From assembly GCA_009692155.1 (NCBI GenBank), contig SHZW01000001.1:1-64000 (forward strand): a stretch of DNA of 64,000 nt, written 5' to 3'. Shown here piece by piece: positions 49,560 to 59,550 of the stretch (positions within the stretch are counted from its first letter, which is position 1; every line of letters begins with the position of its first letter). A program made the translations under genes and the position numbers. The notes under the pieces are model-generated. The model was not told the DNA's origin. It saw only the letters and a list, made by a program, of their open reading frames with translations, and did not search any database. The DNA comes from Nitrospiraceae bacterium. Its GTDB lineage: Bacteria > Nitrospirota > Nitrospiria > Nitrospirales > Nitrospiraceae.

Positions 49560-50383
49560 TGGCAACGCCCGCAGCTTTCCAGCCTCTCAACGCGCAGAGC
49601 ATCCAGCGTGCCCTCTCCACCAAAACATTCGGGCGCATGCTCCACGTTCTGGAGGAAGTCGCCTCAACCAATACCCACGCTGCCGCGCTGGCCCAGGACG
49701 GCGCCCCACACGGCACCGTCGTCGTCGCAGAAACCCAGACAGCGGGACGCGGACGACTGGGTCGCCACTGGCACTCCCCTTCCGGCAAGAATCTCCACTG
49801 CTCGATCCTTTTGCGTGCGATGCCGGCTCGCGAGCAGCAACCGCTCTGGCTATCCTGGATTCCCCTCACCGCCGCCCTCGCCATCGGCCGGGCGGTGCAG
49901 GTCGTGGCAAATCTGAAGCCATCCGTCAAATGGCCGAACGATATCCTGATCGAAGACCGGAAGCTCGGCGGCGTCCTGTGCGAAAGCAGCGGAGTCGGGA
50001 CCGCGCATGCGACCGTCATCGTCGGAATCGGCTTGAACGTGAACATCCGCCGCGATGAATTCCCCGAGGAGCTGCGTGAGATTGCCACCTCGCTGGCGAT
50101 TGAAGCTCAGCGGCCATGCGACCGGACCGCTCTTCTTGCCGCCCTGCTCGTGGAATTGGAAACCCGGTGCGAGTCGTTGCTCGCCGGGCACCACGGAGAC
50201 ATTCTCAAAGAATATATGCTACGCTGCTCGACAATCGGCCGGCGGGTGCGGATTGAACTGGCCCATGGGGAACAGATGGACGGCACAGCCAAATCCGTCG
50301 AGGTGGACGGTTCGCTTCGAATCATCCGTGATGATCGCACCACCGTTGACATTCGGGCCGGCGACGTCATCCACTTGCGCTGA
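49559..50383 (+). CDS. birA: biotin--[acetyl-CoA-carboxylase] ligase (no N-terminal HTH)
   Basis: AETQTAGRGRLGRHWHSP, KWPNDILIEDRKLGGVLCES, GIGLNVN. Confidence 0.95.
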   Translation: MATPAAFQPLNAQSIQRALSTKTFGRMLHVLEEVASTNTHAAALAQDGAPHGTVVVAETQTAGRGRLGRHWHSPSGKNLHCSILLRAMPAREQQPLWLSWIPLTAALAIGRAVQVVANLKPSVKWPNDILIEDRKLGGVLCESSGVGTAHATVIVGIGLNVNIRRDEFPEELREIATSLAIEAQRPCDRTALLAALLVELETRCESLLAGHHGDILKEYMLRCSTIGRRVRIELAHGEQMDGTAKSVEVDGSLRIIRDDRTTVDIRAGDVIHLR

Positions 50384-50388
50384 AAACC

Positions 50389-50467
50389 GTGATGCGTGAT
50401 CGGTCATGAGTAAGGGGTACCGATTCAACTTTATTACTCATTACGCGTAACGCATCACGCATAACGA
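50389..50467. repeat. heptad-unit inverted repeat element F
   Basis: Left GTGATGC GTGATCG GTCATGA GTAAGGG GTA; right arm revcomp GTTATGC GTGATGC GTTACGC GTAATGA GTAATA. Confidence 0.85.
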
Positions 50468-50473
50468 GGCTTG

Positions 50474-51247
50474 ATGCTGCTCGCTATTGATATCGGCAAC
50501 ACGAACGTCGTCTGGGGCATCTACGAGGGACGGACCCTCAAAGGCCATTGGCGGCTGGCGACCGAAGCATCCAAAACCGCCGACGAGTACGGCATCCTCT
50601 TTGTAAACATTCTCCAGCAGGCCGGCATCGATACAAACAAGATTACCGACGCCATCCTCTCCAGCGTCGTGCCGTCGCTCACCGCCGTCTTCGATGAAAT
50701 GGTGGAGACCTATTTCAAGTGCACCCCGCTGATCGTATCGTCCGACCTCGACATGGGCATCCAGATCGCCTACCCATACCCTCTCGAGATTGGAAGCGAT
50801 CGGTTGGTGAACGCCGCCGCCGCCTATGCCCGTTACAAAACCTGCCTTATCATCGTGGATTTCGGCACCGCGACAACGTTCTGCGCCATCAGCTCACGAG
50901 GCGAATACCTGGGCGGTGCCATTGCGCCGGGCCTGGGCATTGCGAGCGAAGCCCTGTTCACCCGGACGGCGAAACTTCCCAAGGTGGACCTGACCCGTCC
51001 GAAAACCGTGATCGGCAAGGATACGGCCGGCAGCATGCAGTCCGGGTTGATCTTCGGCTATGCCGGCCTGGTAGACGAACTTGTCACCCGCATACAAGTC
51101 GAACTCGGCCAGAAAGCGACCGTGCTCGCCACTGGCGGGCTGGCGTCCCTGATTGCCCCGGAATCCCGCACCATTCAGGAAGTCCGGCCGTATTTAACTC
51201 TCGAGGGTCTGGAACTGATCTATCGAAAGACCCGCGGAGAGGAATAA
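50474..51247 (+). CDS. coaX: type III pantothenate kinase
   Basis: LLAIDIGNTNVVWGIYEG, DFGTATTFCAI, ATGGLA. Confidence 0.96.
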   Translation: MLLAIDIGNTNVVWGIYEGRTLKGHWRLATEASKTADEYGILFVNILQQAGIDTNKITDAILSSVVPSLTAVFDEMVETYFKCTPLIVSSDLDMGIQIAYPYPLEIGSDRLVNAAAAYARYKTCLIIVDFGTATTFCAISSRGEYLGGAIAPGLGIASEALFTRTAKLPKVDLTRPKTVIGKDTAGSMQSGLIFGYAGLVDELVTRIQVELGQKATVLATGGLASLIAPESRTIQEVRPYLTLEGLELIYRKTRGEE

Positions 51248-51330
51248 ACGTCCTCTCAGACTGTTTTCGCCTCTTTTCTCTACCTTCCCACGCAACATAA
51301 AAGAAAACCATCGTAACTAGTTGACTTTAT

Positions 51331-51945
51331 ATGCCTCATGGCTATCTGACCCCAAGTAGAGGTACCCAGGTGAGCAAAAGACAAGAAAACTTAAATACAT
51401 TCAGTGACTTGGAAGATTCTGAGCCTGGGAAATCCAGTGTTGATCAGCCTGTTGAGGAAACAGATCTGGAGCAGACCCTGGCAGCCAGGACTGAAGAAGC
51501 GAAGACGTCCCAGGACAAATACCTCAGGTTGGCGGCTGAGTTCGAAAATTTCAAGCGGCTGGCGCAGAAACAGAAGCAGGACTATTCGCAGTTCGCCAAT
51601 GAAAGCATCCTGAAAGAATCGCTCCCCATCGTGGATAATTTGGAACGCGCCCTGAAATGCGTGCAGGAGGGCCGCACGACCGATGGGCTGGTCCAGGGAG
51701 TCGAGTTGACGTTGAAACAATTTACGGAAACCCTGGCGAGGTTCGGCGTCAAGCCGATTGCCAGCCTGGGCGTTCCCTTCGATCCGACCTGTCATCAGGC
51801 GGTGGCACGGCAGGAATCGAATACGGTAGCGGAGAACATCGTCATCGAGGAATATCAAAAGGGATACCAACTGCATGACCGCATCCTGCGGGCTGCCATG
51901 GTGGTAGTCGCAACGGCGCAGGCATCGGACACACACGACGAATAA
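51331..51945 (+). CDS. grpE: nucleotide exchange factor GrpE
   Basis: LRLAAEFENFKRLAQKQKQD, PIVDNLERAL, YQKGYQLHDRILRAAMVVVA; start may be internal. Confidence 0.96.
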   Translation: MPHGYLTPSRGTQVSKRQENLNTFSDLEDSEPGKSSVDQPVEETDLEQTLAARTEEAKTSQDKYLRLAAEFENFKRLAQKQKQDYSQFANESILKESLPIVDNLERALKCVQEGRTTDGLVQGVELTLKQFTETLARFGVKPIASLGVPFDPTCHQAVARQESNTVAENIVIEEYQKGYQLHDRILRAAMVVVATAQASDTHDE

Positions 51946-51996
51946 AATAACCGGAGACCTCGCGCCCATCTGAGGGGCGAGGGAAGGAGCAGACAC

Positions 51997-53931
51997 ATGG
52001 GCAAAGTCATCGGCATTGATCTCGGAACGACCAACTCGTGCGTCGCCATTATGAGCGGCGGCGATCCCGTCGTCATCGCCAACGCGGAAGGCAGCCGCAC
52101 GACGCCGTCCGTGGTCGGCATCACCGACAAGAACGAACGGCTGGTGGGACAGATCGCCAAGCGCCAGGCGATTACCAATCCTGAAAATACGATCTTTTCC
52201 GTCAAGCGGCTGATGGGCCGGAAGTTCGACAGCCGCCAGGTGCAGGATGCCATGAAGCGCCTCCCCTACAAAGTCACGAAAGGCAGCAACGGGGACGCCC
52301 ACGTGGAAATCCGCGGCAAGCAGTACAGCCCTCCGGAGGTTTCCGCGATGATCCTCCAGAAGATGCGACAGACCGCGGAAGACTTTCTCGGCGAAAAAGT
52401 CACCGAGGCGGTCATCACCGTCCCGGCCTACTTCGACGACAGCCAGCGGCAGGCCACCAAGGATGCCGGCCAGATCGCCGGACTGAACGTGCTGCGCATC
52501 ATCAACGAGCCGACGGCGGCTGCGCTGGCCTACGGACTCGACAAGAAAAAAGACGAGCGGGTCGCGGTATACGACCTGGGCGGCGGCACCTTCGACATCT
52601 CAGTCCTGGAAATCGGCGAAGGCGTCTTCGAGGTCAAGTCCACCAACGGCGACACGTTCCTGGGCGGCGACGACTTCGACGAGCGCGTCATGGACTGGCT
52701 CGTGGACGAATTCAAAAAAGACCAGGGCATCGATCTTCGCAAGGACCGGATGGCACTGCAACGGCTCAAGGAAGCCGCCGAGCGGGCGAAGATCGAGTTG
52801 TCATCCTCGCAGGACAGCGAGATCAACCTGCCCTTCATCACGGCCGACCAGAGCGGGCCGAAACACCTGGTCATCAAGCTGACCCGTGCCAAGTTCGAAC
52901 AGTTGGTGGATGACCTGGTCCAGCGTACCGTCGAGCCGTGCAAAAAGGCGCTGGCGGATGCCGGCGTCACGGCCAAGGACATCCATGAAGTGGTGCTCGT
53001 CGGCGGCATGACCCGTATGCCGAAAGTCATACAGGTCGTGCGCGACTTTTTCGGCAAGGAACCGCACAAGGGCGTGAACCCGGACGAAGTGGTGGCCATC
53101 GGCGCCGGCGTCCAGGGCGGCGTGCTCAAGGGCGAGGTCAAGGACGTGCTCCTGCTGGACGTGACGCCCCTGACCCTCGGCATCGAGACGCTGGGCGGCA
53201 TCTTCACGCATCTGATCGAACGGAACACGACCATCCCGACGAAAAAGAGCCAGGTCTTCTCGACCGCCTCGGACAATCAAAGCGCGGTCACGATCCGGGT
53301 CTTTCAGGGCGAACGCGAGATGGCCAACGACAACAAGTTGCTCGGCCAGTTCGACCTGGTCGGCATTCCTCCGGCTCCGCGCGGCATGCCGCAGGTTGAA
53401 GTCGCGTTCGATATCGATGCCAACGGCATCGTGCACGTCAACGCGAAGGATCTGGGCACCGGCAAGGAACAGTCCATCAAGATCACGGCCTCCAGCGGAT
53501 TGAGCAAGGACGAAATCGAGAAGATGGTGAAAGAGGCCCAGTCCCACACGGAAGACGACAAGCAAAGGAAAAAGCTGGCCGAGGCGCGCAATCAGGCCGA
53601 CAGCCTCATCTACGGCACGGAAAAAAATCTGACTGAGCACGGCGACAAGATCGGCGAGGACGATAAAAATAAAATCAAGGAAGCGGTCGCCGCCGCGCGC
53701 AAGGCCATGGAAGGCGACAATCCGGACGCGATCGACGAGGCCGTGCGAACCCTGACGGTGGCGTCGCACAAGCTGGCCGAAGAAATGTACAAAAAAACAT
53801 CGAGCGGAGCGGAAACGGGCGGCGCAGGAACCGGGCCGAACGGCCAAGGCAGCGGCTCAACCGACTCGGCCAAGAGCGACGAAAAAGTCGTGGACGCCGA
53901 ATTCGAAGAAGTGGATAAAGAGAAGAAGTAG
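51997..53931 (+). CDS. dnaK: chaperone DnaK
   Basis: [28 protein letters not shown], 644 aa. Confidence 0.99.
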   Translation: MGKVIGIDLGTTNSCVAIMSGGDPVVIANAEGSRTTPSVVGITDKNERLVGQIAKRQAITNPENTIFSVKRLMGRKFDSRQVQDAMKRLPYKVTKGSNGDAHVEIRGKQYSPPEVSAMILQKMRQTAEDFLGEKVTEAVITVPAYFDDSQRQATKDAGQIAGLNVLRIINEPTAAALAYGLDKKKDERVAVYDLGGGTFDISVLEIGEGVFEVKSTNGDTFLGGDDFDERVMDWLVDEFKKDQGIDLRKDRMALQRLKEAAERAKIELSSSQDSEINLPFITADQSGPKHLVIKLTRAKFEQLVDDLVQRTVEPCKKALADAGVTAKDIHEVVLVGGMTRMPKVIQVVRDFFGKEPHKGVNPDEVVAIGAGVQGGVLKGEVKDVLLLDVTPLTLGIETLGGIFTHLIERNTTIPTKKSQVFSTASDNQSAVTIRVFQGEREMANDNKLLGQFDLVGIPPAPRGMPQVEVAFDIDANGIVHVNAKDLGTGKEQSIKITASSGLSKDEIEKMVKEAQSHTEDDKQRKKLAEARNQADSLIYGTEKNLTEHGDKIGEDDKNKIKEAVAAARKAMEGDNPDAIDEAVRTLTVASHKLAEEMYKKTSSGAETGGAGTGPNGQGSGSTDSAKSDEKVVDAEFEEVDKEKK

Positions 53932-53933
53932 CA

Positions 53934-54011
53934 GGTAGCGAACAGCGGGCAGCCGATAGCTTTGAACTCTTCGTTGAAAGCCGTTAGCTACCCGCTATTT
54001 GCTATTCGCTA
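53934..54011. repeat. heptad-unit inverted repeat element G (dnaK-dnaJ intergenic)
   Basis: Left GCGAACA GCGGGCA GCCGATA GCTTT; right arm revcomp GCGAATA GCAAATA GCGGGTA GCTAACG. Confidence 0.85.
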
Positions 54012-55148
54012 GTGGTACTGACACAGGTGGCTAAGCGCGACTATTACGATACCCTCGGCGTCGATCGGAACGCGTCCGATGACGAGTTGAAAAAAGCCTA
54101 CCGCAAGCTCGCCCGCCAGCATCATCCCGATCTCCAGACCGGCGACCAGCAAAAAAAGACGTCCGAAGAGAAATTCAAGGAAGTCAACGAAGCCTACGAA
54201 GTGCTGAGCGATCAAGGCAAACGCCAACGCTACGACACGTTCGGCCATGCCGGAGGGCAACAGGGCTCCGGCGGCGGCTTCGAGGGGTTCGATTTTGGAC
54301 GAGGCGGAGGCGGTGCCGATATCTTCGGCGACATCTTCGAGGATTTCTTCGGCGGCAGGCGGTCGCGCACGGAACGCGGCGCCGACCTCCAGTACAATCT
54401 CGAGATCTCGTTCGAGGAGGCGATCTACGGCAAGGACGTCAAACTCAAAATCCCCCGATGGGAAAAGTGCCAGGAGTGCAACGGCTCGGGCGCGCGGTCG
54501 AGCACCGGCGTCAAGACCTGCCCCGGATGCCGGGGCACGGGACAACTGCGCTTCCAGCAGGGATTCTTCAGCGTGAGCCGCCCGTGCAGCCAATGCGAAG
54601 GCAGCGGCCACATTATCACGGAGCCGTGCAACACCTGCCGCGGGGAAAAACGCGTCCACCGCGAGCGGACGCTGTCCGTGACCATCCCGGCCGGCATCGA
54701 AACCGGCATGCGCCTGCGACTGTCGCACGAAGGTGAAGGTGGGAACAATGGCGGACCGGCCGGAGATCTCTACGTCGCCGTCACAGTCAAACCGCATCCG
54801 ATTTTTACCCGGCAGGACACCGACATTATCTGCGACGTGCCGGTCAGCTTCGTGACTGCGGCACTTGGCGGCAAGGTGGCCATCCCCACGCTGACCGGCG
54901 AGACGATCATCAAGGTTCCATCCGGCACGCAGCACGACAAACTGCTGCGCTTGAAGGGCCTGGGCGTACCGAGTCTCAAACACAGCCGGCGCGCCGGCGA
55001 TCAGATCATCAGGGTCAAGGTCGAAATTCCCACCAAACTGACGGCCAAGCAAAAGGACATTCTGGCCGAATTCGCCAAGGAAAGCGGGATGTCGCTGGAT
55101 AAGGATGGCGACGGGTTTTTTGAAAAGATGCGAGATTACTTCGAGTGA
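54012..55148 (+). CDS. dnaJ: chaperone DnaJ
   Basis: J-domain HHPDLQTGD, G/F region, four CxxCxGxG-type zinc repeats. Confidence 0.98.
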   Translation: MVLTQVAKRDYYDTLGVDRNASDDELKKAYRKLARQHHPDLQTGDQQKKTSEEKFKEVNEAYEVLSDQGKRQRYDTFGHAGGQQGSGGGFEGFDFGRGGGGADIFGDIFEDFFGGRRSRTERGADLQYNLEISFEEAIYGKDVKLKIPRWEKCQECNGSGARSSTGVKTCPGCRGTGQLRFQQGFFSVSRPCSQCEGSGHIITEPCNTCRGEKRVHRERTLSVTIPAGIETGMRLRLSHEGEGGNNGGPAGDLYVAVTVKPHPIFTRQDTDIICDVPVSFVTAALGGKVAIPTLTGETIIKVPSGTQHDKLLRLKGLGVPSLKHSRRAGDQIIRVKVEIPTKLTAKQKDILAEFAKESGMSLDKDGDGFFEKMRDYFE

Positions 55149-55157
55149 GCGACCAAG

Positions 55158-55266
55158 CGTGAAAGGTGAAACGTGAAAGGTAAAAAGTTCTTGCGGCACC
55201 TTCTGTCAAACCCCGTGACGCGCACCTCTCCTTACTTTTCACTTTTCACTTTTCACTTTTAACTTC
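55158..55266. repeat. heptad-unit inverted repeat element H
   Basis: Left GTGAAAG GTGAAAC GTGAAAG GTAAAAA; right arm revcomp GTTAAAA GTGAAAA GTGAAAA GTGAAAA GTA. Confidence 0.88.
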
Positions 55267-55273
55267 TCAGAAG

Positions 55274-56014
55274 ATGCCCGTCTTCTTCATCACGGCCGAT
55301 CAGATCCAAAACGGAACTGTGACGATTGCAGGCGATCTCCTGAACCATCTTCGCGCCAGCCTGCGCGTTCACGCCGGCGAGCGGATCTGGGCCGGCGACG
55401 AGCACCGGCGGCGCTACCTCATCGAGATCGTGCACATGGACCGCCGGACCCTGCGCGGAAATGTCGTCGAACAGCGTACCGGAGCAGCACCGTCAACCTC
55501 ACCTATTCTGATCGGGCAAGCCATCCTGAAGGGAGAGCGGATGGACTGGGCCATCCAAAAAACCACGGAACTCGGCGCCGCAGCCATTATCCCTCTGGTA
55601 ACCGAGCAAACGGTTGTCCGGCCGAAGCAGGCGCGCATCAACGCACAGCAGGAGCGCTGGCAACGGATTGCTCTCGAGGCGGCGCAGCAGTCTGAGCGGT
55701 GGGATGTGCCGACATTCGGCACTCCCTGCACCGCCATGGAGTTCTTTTCAACCCCTCATCTGGCGGCGCTTAAATTGATTTTGAGCGAACGGGAAACCGG
55801 GCAGAGTCTTCGTTCCGTTCCTCTTCCCTCCTCACCTGAGAACGCAATCGCACTGGCGATCGGCCCTGAAGGCGGGTGGCGGGATGAGGAATTGGCCCAG
55901 GCCTGCGCAAGCAATTTTCTTTCTGTCACGCTGGGCACAAGAATTTTGCGTGGCGAGACCGCCGCACTGGCTGCCTTAAGCGTGCTACAAAGCCGGCTGG
56001 GAGAGCTTGGGTGA
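55274..56014 (+). CDS. rsmE: 16S rRNA (uracil(1498)-N(3))-methyltransferase
   Basis: ERMDWAIQKTTELGAAAIIPLVTEQTVVRPK, AIGPEGGWRDEE, LGTRILRGETAALAAL. Confidence 0.95.
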   Translation: MPVFFITADQIQNGTVTIAGDLLNHLRASLRVHAGERIWAGDEHRRRYLIEIVHMDRRTLRGNVVEQRTGAAPSTSPILIGQAILKGERMDWAIQKTTELGAAAIIPLVTEQTVVRPKQARINAQQERWQRIALEAAQQSERWDVPTFGTPCTAMEFFSTPHLAALKLILSERETGQSLRSVPLPSSPENAIALAIGPEGGWRDEELAQACASNFLSVTLGTRILRGETAALAALSVLQSRLGELG

Positions 56015-56017
56015 AAG

Positions 56018-56098
56018 TACGATTTGGTGATCTGGTGATTGGGCGAATTTCAGGAACTTCGCCAAATCAACACATCACGAAATCACCAAATTCCTATT
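56018..56098. repeat. octamer-unit inverted repeat element I
   Basis: Left GTGATCTG GTGATTGG GCGAATTT; right arm revcomp GTGATTTC GTGATGTG TTGATTTG GCGAAG. Confidence 0.8.
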
Positions 56099-57092
56099 GT
56101 GCGGTGATTTGCAGAATCGTGCCCTGCTCGCCGGCCGCCCACCCCTGCGCGGGATTGGAAAACGAGAGTCCAAAGAGCGTCGTTTTTGTCGCCTGGGTGG
56201 TCACTTCATTCCAACTGAATCCCGCATCCACCGTTCTGAAAATCGTTCCCCGCTCACCGACGATCCACCCCGCTTGAGGACTGGAAAACCGGACTCGCAG
56301 CAGATCCGCGGGCCGCGTACAGGTCCTGACGCAGACCATCGCGCGATCGATCCATTGCTGCCCGCCATCCGTCGTCTGATACAGCGCGCCAGCGTTGCCA
56401 ACCGCCCATCCCGCATTGACATCGGTGAAAAAGACGTCGAAAAACGTTGCGGCATTGTCGGTCTCGTGCGACCGCCAGGTCGTTCCCCCGTCGGCCGTCA
56501 CCAGGATCGTGCCTAATGCGCCGACCGCGCCGCCATAAGCCGAATCCACGAAATGCACGGCATACAGGATGGCATTGCTGCCGCTGACTTGATCATCCCA
56601 ATGTGCGCCGCCGTCGGTCGTGTGCAGGATCGTCCCGCTCGCGCCCACGGTCCATCCGACGGACGCCGTCAGAAAAAAGACGCCGTACAGAGCCGACTGC
56701 GTGCCGCTTTGTTGCGCAGTCCATTTCTCTCCACCGTCGGACGAATGGAGAATGACCCCGTTTGCCCCGACGGCCCACCCCTGCTGCCGGTCGGTAAACG
56801 ACACGCCAGTGAGCAGCGCGGTCGTCCCGCTCGGAACGGCTTTCCACCGTTTTCCCCCGTCGCTGGTTTTGAGAATCGTCCCGCCGGTTCCCACCGCCCA
56901 CCCGAGCGCGGCGTCACGAACATGGACGCCCATCAGATTGGCGGAGGTCCCGCTCTTTTGGATGGTGGTCGCCACGCGAGGCGCCGGCGCATCAGCCGCC
57001 AGGACGACGCCGGTCGCCATGCAGCAGGACACAATCGCCGCCACGATGCATTGCAAGCCTGCGCGCGTGAGGATGGAAGAGATTGGTGTCAC
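56094..57092 (-). CDS. YCF48/BNR-repeat photosystem II stability/assembly factor-like secreted protein
   Basis: Repeated GWAVGxxGTILxTxDGGxxW units; GTG start overlaps upstream stop by 4 nt. Confidence 0.88.
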   Translation of the reverse strand: MTPISSILTRAGLQCIVAAIVSCCMATGVVLAADAPAPRVATTIQKSGTSANLMGVHVRDAALGWAVGTGGTILKTSDGGKRWKAVPSGTTALLTGVSFTDRQQGWAVGANGVILHSSDGGEKWTAQQSGTQSALYGVFFLTASVGWTVGASGTILHTTDGGAHWDDQVSGSNAILYAVHFVDSAYGGAVGALGTILVTADGGTTWRSHETDNAATFFDVFFTDVNAGWAVGNAGALYQTTDGGQQWIDRAMVCVRTCTRPADLLRVRFSSPQAGWIVGERGTIFRTVDAGFSWNEVTTQATKTTLFGLSFSNPAQGWAAGEQGTILQITAQ

Positions 57093-58750
57093 GGAACGGT
57101 GTTGGCTTCCGGCCTGGTGTCCGTAAACATGCTCTGGTTCGGCAAGCCGCGCGCCAGAATCGTGAACGTCCCCGCTTCGGCTGTCACCCACTGTTTGGTG
57201 GTGCAACAGGAGCCGTCAGGTTTGACGTCCCACGACCCGCGCCGGACAAGCAGCGGCCCGGTAGCGAGGTCCGTATTGAACTCGTTCTTTTTCCCGATGC
57301 CGAAGAGATGCCGTCTCGGCACCCGCACTTGAATTTCCGTATCCGACCACGCCACGATGACACCGGCCTGGTTATTGAACAGCACTTCGGTGCGGGCGAT
57401 ATTTTCGCCGAATTCATACGGCACCGAGTCATGTCCAGCTTCGTTCAGGCCCGGCTGAGTCTGCTCCGCCGTTTTTAGAAATGTCCCGAACCCGGACCCT
57501 TTAATCGTCACAATTTCATCCAAACCGGCGGAGGTCGGCGCATAGGAAGCCACGGTGGGCGCGCTCACCGTGAAGCGGCCGGCTTCCGTCGTGATCAAGC
57601 CGCGTTCGGCGCAGCAGGAACCGTCCGCTTTGGGCTTCGTGCCGCCCCGCTTGACCACCACCGGCCCGCTTTTCGCGCTGAACGTCACCCAGACGTCGAT
57701 TTTATCATCATGCCAACGATAGACGACCGCCGGCACGCCGCCGATTTCGACGACGTTTTCCCCTCTGTTGAAGTCCGTGAAGGAGAACGGCGTCGATCCG
57801 CTCTCGGAGTAAAACCCAAAATTCTCACCGGCAATCCGCAGCAACGTTCCGATCGGCCCGCTCGACACCGACAAGCCGGTGGCTTTCGGCGTCGCCACCG
57901 AGAACGTGCCCACTATCCGCCGCGTGTCCCCCTTCTTGAGCACCAGCGGACCGCTGGTTGCGTCCAGGGGCACGTGCGCGACCACGAGCACGTCCGTCCA
58001 CTGGGCAATGGCGCCAGGATGGCCGTTAAACAGCAGTTGATCGCCGGGCGCCTTGACGCCGAATCCCTGGCCGAAGATCACAACTTTCGTGCCGATCGGC
58101 CCACTGAGCGGATCGGCACGAATCGCCGGAATGACCGTGAGCGGAGCCGGATTGCTCAGGCTGTACTCCACCTGCGCGCAGCAGGACCCGTCTGGCAGAG
58201 GATCGGAAGACGCCAGCCGCACGACCACGTGACCGGAGACGGCGGTGCCTGGCACTTCGACTTCGATCTTGTCGTCACGCCAGCGTCTGATTTTGGTTGT
58301 GGCGCCGCCGATCACGACGTCATTGACGCCGAACATGGTATTGGGATCACGCGATCCGGCCGTGGTGCCAAAGTGCTCCCCTACGACCTGCAGCACGCCC
58401 CCAGGTTCGACCTCGGCCGGAGAAACCGAGCGAATGGTCGGCTGCTGCGCGGTAAACGCGCCGGCCGTGATCGTCTTTTTGCCGCTGACGACCGTGACCG
58501 GTCCGCTGGTCGCTCGCAACGGAACTTTGACCGCGATGAGTTCGGAGTCCCACTGCTGCACCAGCGCCGGCAGCCCATTGAAGAACACGCGGTTGTCGCG
58601 GGTCGATTTAAAAGATCCGAATCCCTTTCCTGAAATAACGACGGTGGCGCCGGGTGGTGCGGCCTGTGGCGACAGACCGTTCTCAGCCAATGCCGGCGAC
58701 GCCAGGCCGACCAGCAAACACCCCATCCACGCGAATACCGTCAAACGCAT
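57089..58750 (-). CDS. secreted IPT/TIG-repeat protein
   Basis: Signal peptide; repeated PxxGPIGTxVxIxGxxFG units. Confidence 0.85.
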   Translation of the reverse strand: MRLTVFAWMGCLLVGLASPALAENGLSPQAAPPGATVVISGKGFGSFKSTRDNRVFFNGLPALVQQWDSELIAVKVPLRATSGPVTVVSGKKTITAGAFTAQQPTIRSVSPAEVEPGGVLQVVGEHFGTTAGSRDPNTMFGVNDVVIGGATTKIRRWRDDKIEVEVPGTAVSGHVVVRLASSDPLPDGSCCAQVEYSLSNPAPLTVIPAIRADPLSGPIGTKVVIFGQGFGVKAPGDQLLFNGHPGAIAQWTDVLVVAHVPLDATSGPLVLKKGDTRRIVGTFSVATPKATGLSVSSGPIGTLLRIAGENFGFYSESGSTPFSFTDFNRGENVVEIGGVPAVVYRWHDDKIDVWVTFSAKSGPVVVKRGGTKPKADGSCCAERGLITTEAGRFTVSAPTVASYAPTSAGLDEIVTIKGSGFGTFLKTAEQTQPGLNEAGHDSVPYEFGENIARTEVLFNNQAGVIVAWSDTEIQVRVPRRHLFGIGKKNEFNTDLATGPLLVRRGSWDVKPDGSCCTTKQWVTAEAGTFTILARGLPNQSMFTDTRPEANTVP

Positions 58751-58984
58751 GCGCACTGCTCCCGGTTTAACCTGTTCGAACATGTCCGGCATGGCGATTT
58801 TTCTGGCGCGACAGGTGGCACAACGAGGCAACTGCAGGCGTGTCGCGAAACGCACAACTCGTGGTCTGACTATAACAAGCGCCTCTTTCCGCTGTCAATT
58901 TGCCACGGGAAAGAGGCGCGTCTAGGGTTGGGCGGGTGAGATAGTGGGTGCGACAACGCCTAGGGTGGGCGGGTGTAATTGTGC

Positions 58985-59449
58985 CTAGAGCTTGACCTGC
59001 ACGATCAACTCAATTTCAATCGGCGCATTGAGCGGTAACTCGGCAGCCCCAAGCGCCACGCGCGCGTGCTGGCCGGCCTCGCCGAATATCTTCACCAGCA
59101 GATCGGAGGCTCCGTTAATGACCGCCGGATGCTGGACAAATCCATCAGCGGACGCCACATGGCCGGTCATGCGCACGATTTTTTTGACCCGATCGAGCGT
59201 GCCCAATTCATGGCGGACGATCGCCAGCGCATTCAGCAGCGTCACTCGAGCGGCCTCATATCCCTGCTCCACCGTCAACTCCCGTCCGAGTTTCCCCTCG
59301 AAGGCCAGCTTGCCGTCACGAAACGGAATCACCCCGCTCAGAAACAGCAATTCGCCGGCAAGCACCGCCGGAATGTAGGTCGCCACCGGTTTGGGGGGAG
59401 CCGGCAGCGTGAGGCCCAGTTCGATCAACGTGCGCTCAAAGGACATCAC
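58985..59449 (-). CDS. RidA/YjgF-family protein
   Basis: YIPAVLAGELLFLSGVIPFRDGKL, VRMTGHVASADGF, ARVALGAAELPLNAPIEIELI. Confidence 0.9.
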   Translation of the reverse strand: MMSFERTLIELGLTLPAPPKPVATYIPAVLAGELLFLSGVIPFRDGKLAFEGKLGRELTVEQGYEAARVTLLNALAIVRHELGTLDRVKKIVRMTGHVASADGFVQHPAVINGASDLLVKIFGEAGQHARVALGAAELPLNAPIEIELIVQVKL

Positions 59450-59454
59450 CGCTC

Positions 59455-59546
59455 CTCGTGATCCGTAATCCGTGATGCGTTAATGGGTATTCGGTCAGGT
59501 GATTCGTGCTCACTCGCGTCACGGATCACGCATAACGCGTTACGTT
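59455..59546. repeat. heptad-unit inverted repeat element J
   Basis: Left GTGATCC GTAATCC GTGATGC GTTAATG; right arm revcomp GTAACGC GTTATGC GTGATCC GTGACGC. Confidence 0.85.
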
Positions 59547-59550
59547 CCCT

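Noticed and set aside
51248-51331. CIRCE operator upstream of grpE-dnaK-dnaJ
   Set aside because: No TTAGCACTC-N9-GAGTGCTAA match in the intergenic region and no hrcA in the window.
52801-53847. 348-aa minus-strand ORF antisense to dnaK
   Set aside because: Classic dnaK antisense ORF; not supported as a gene.
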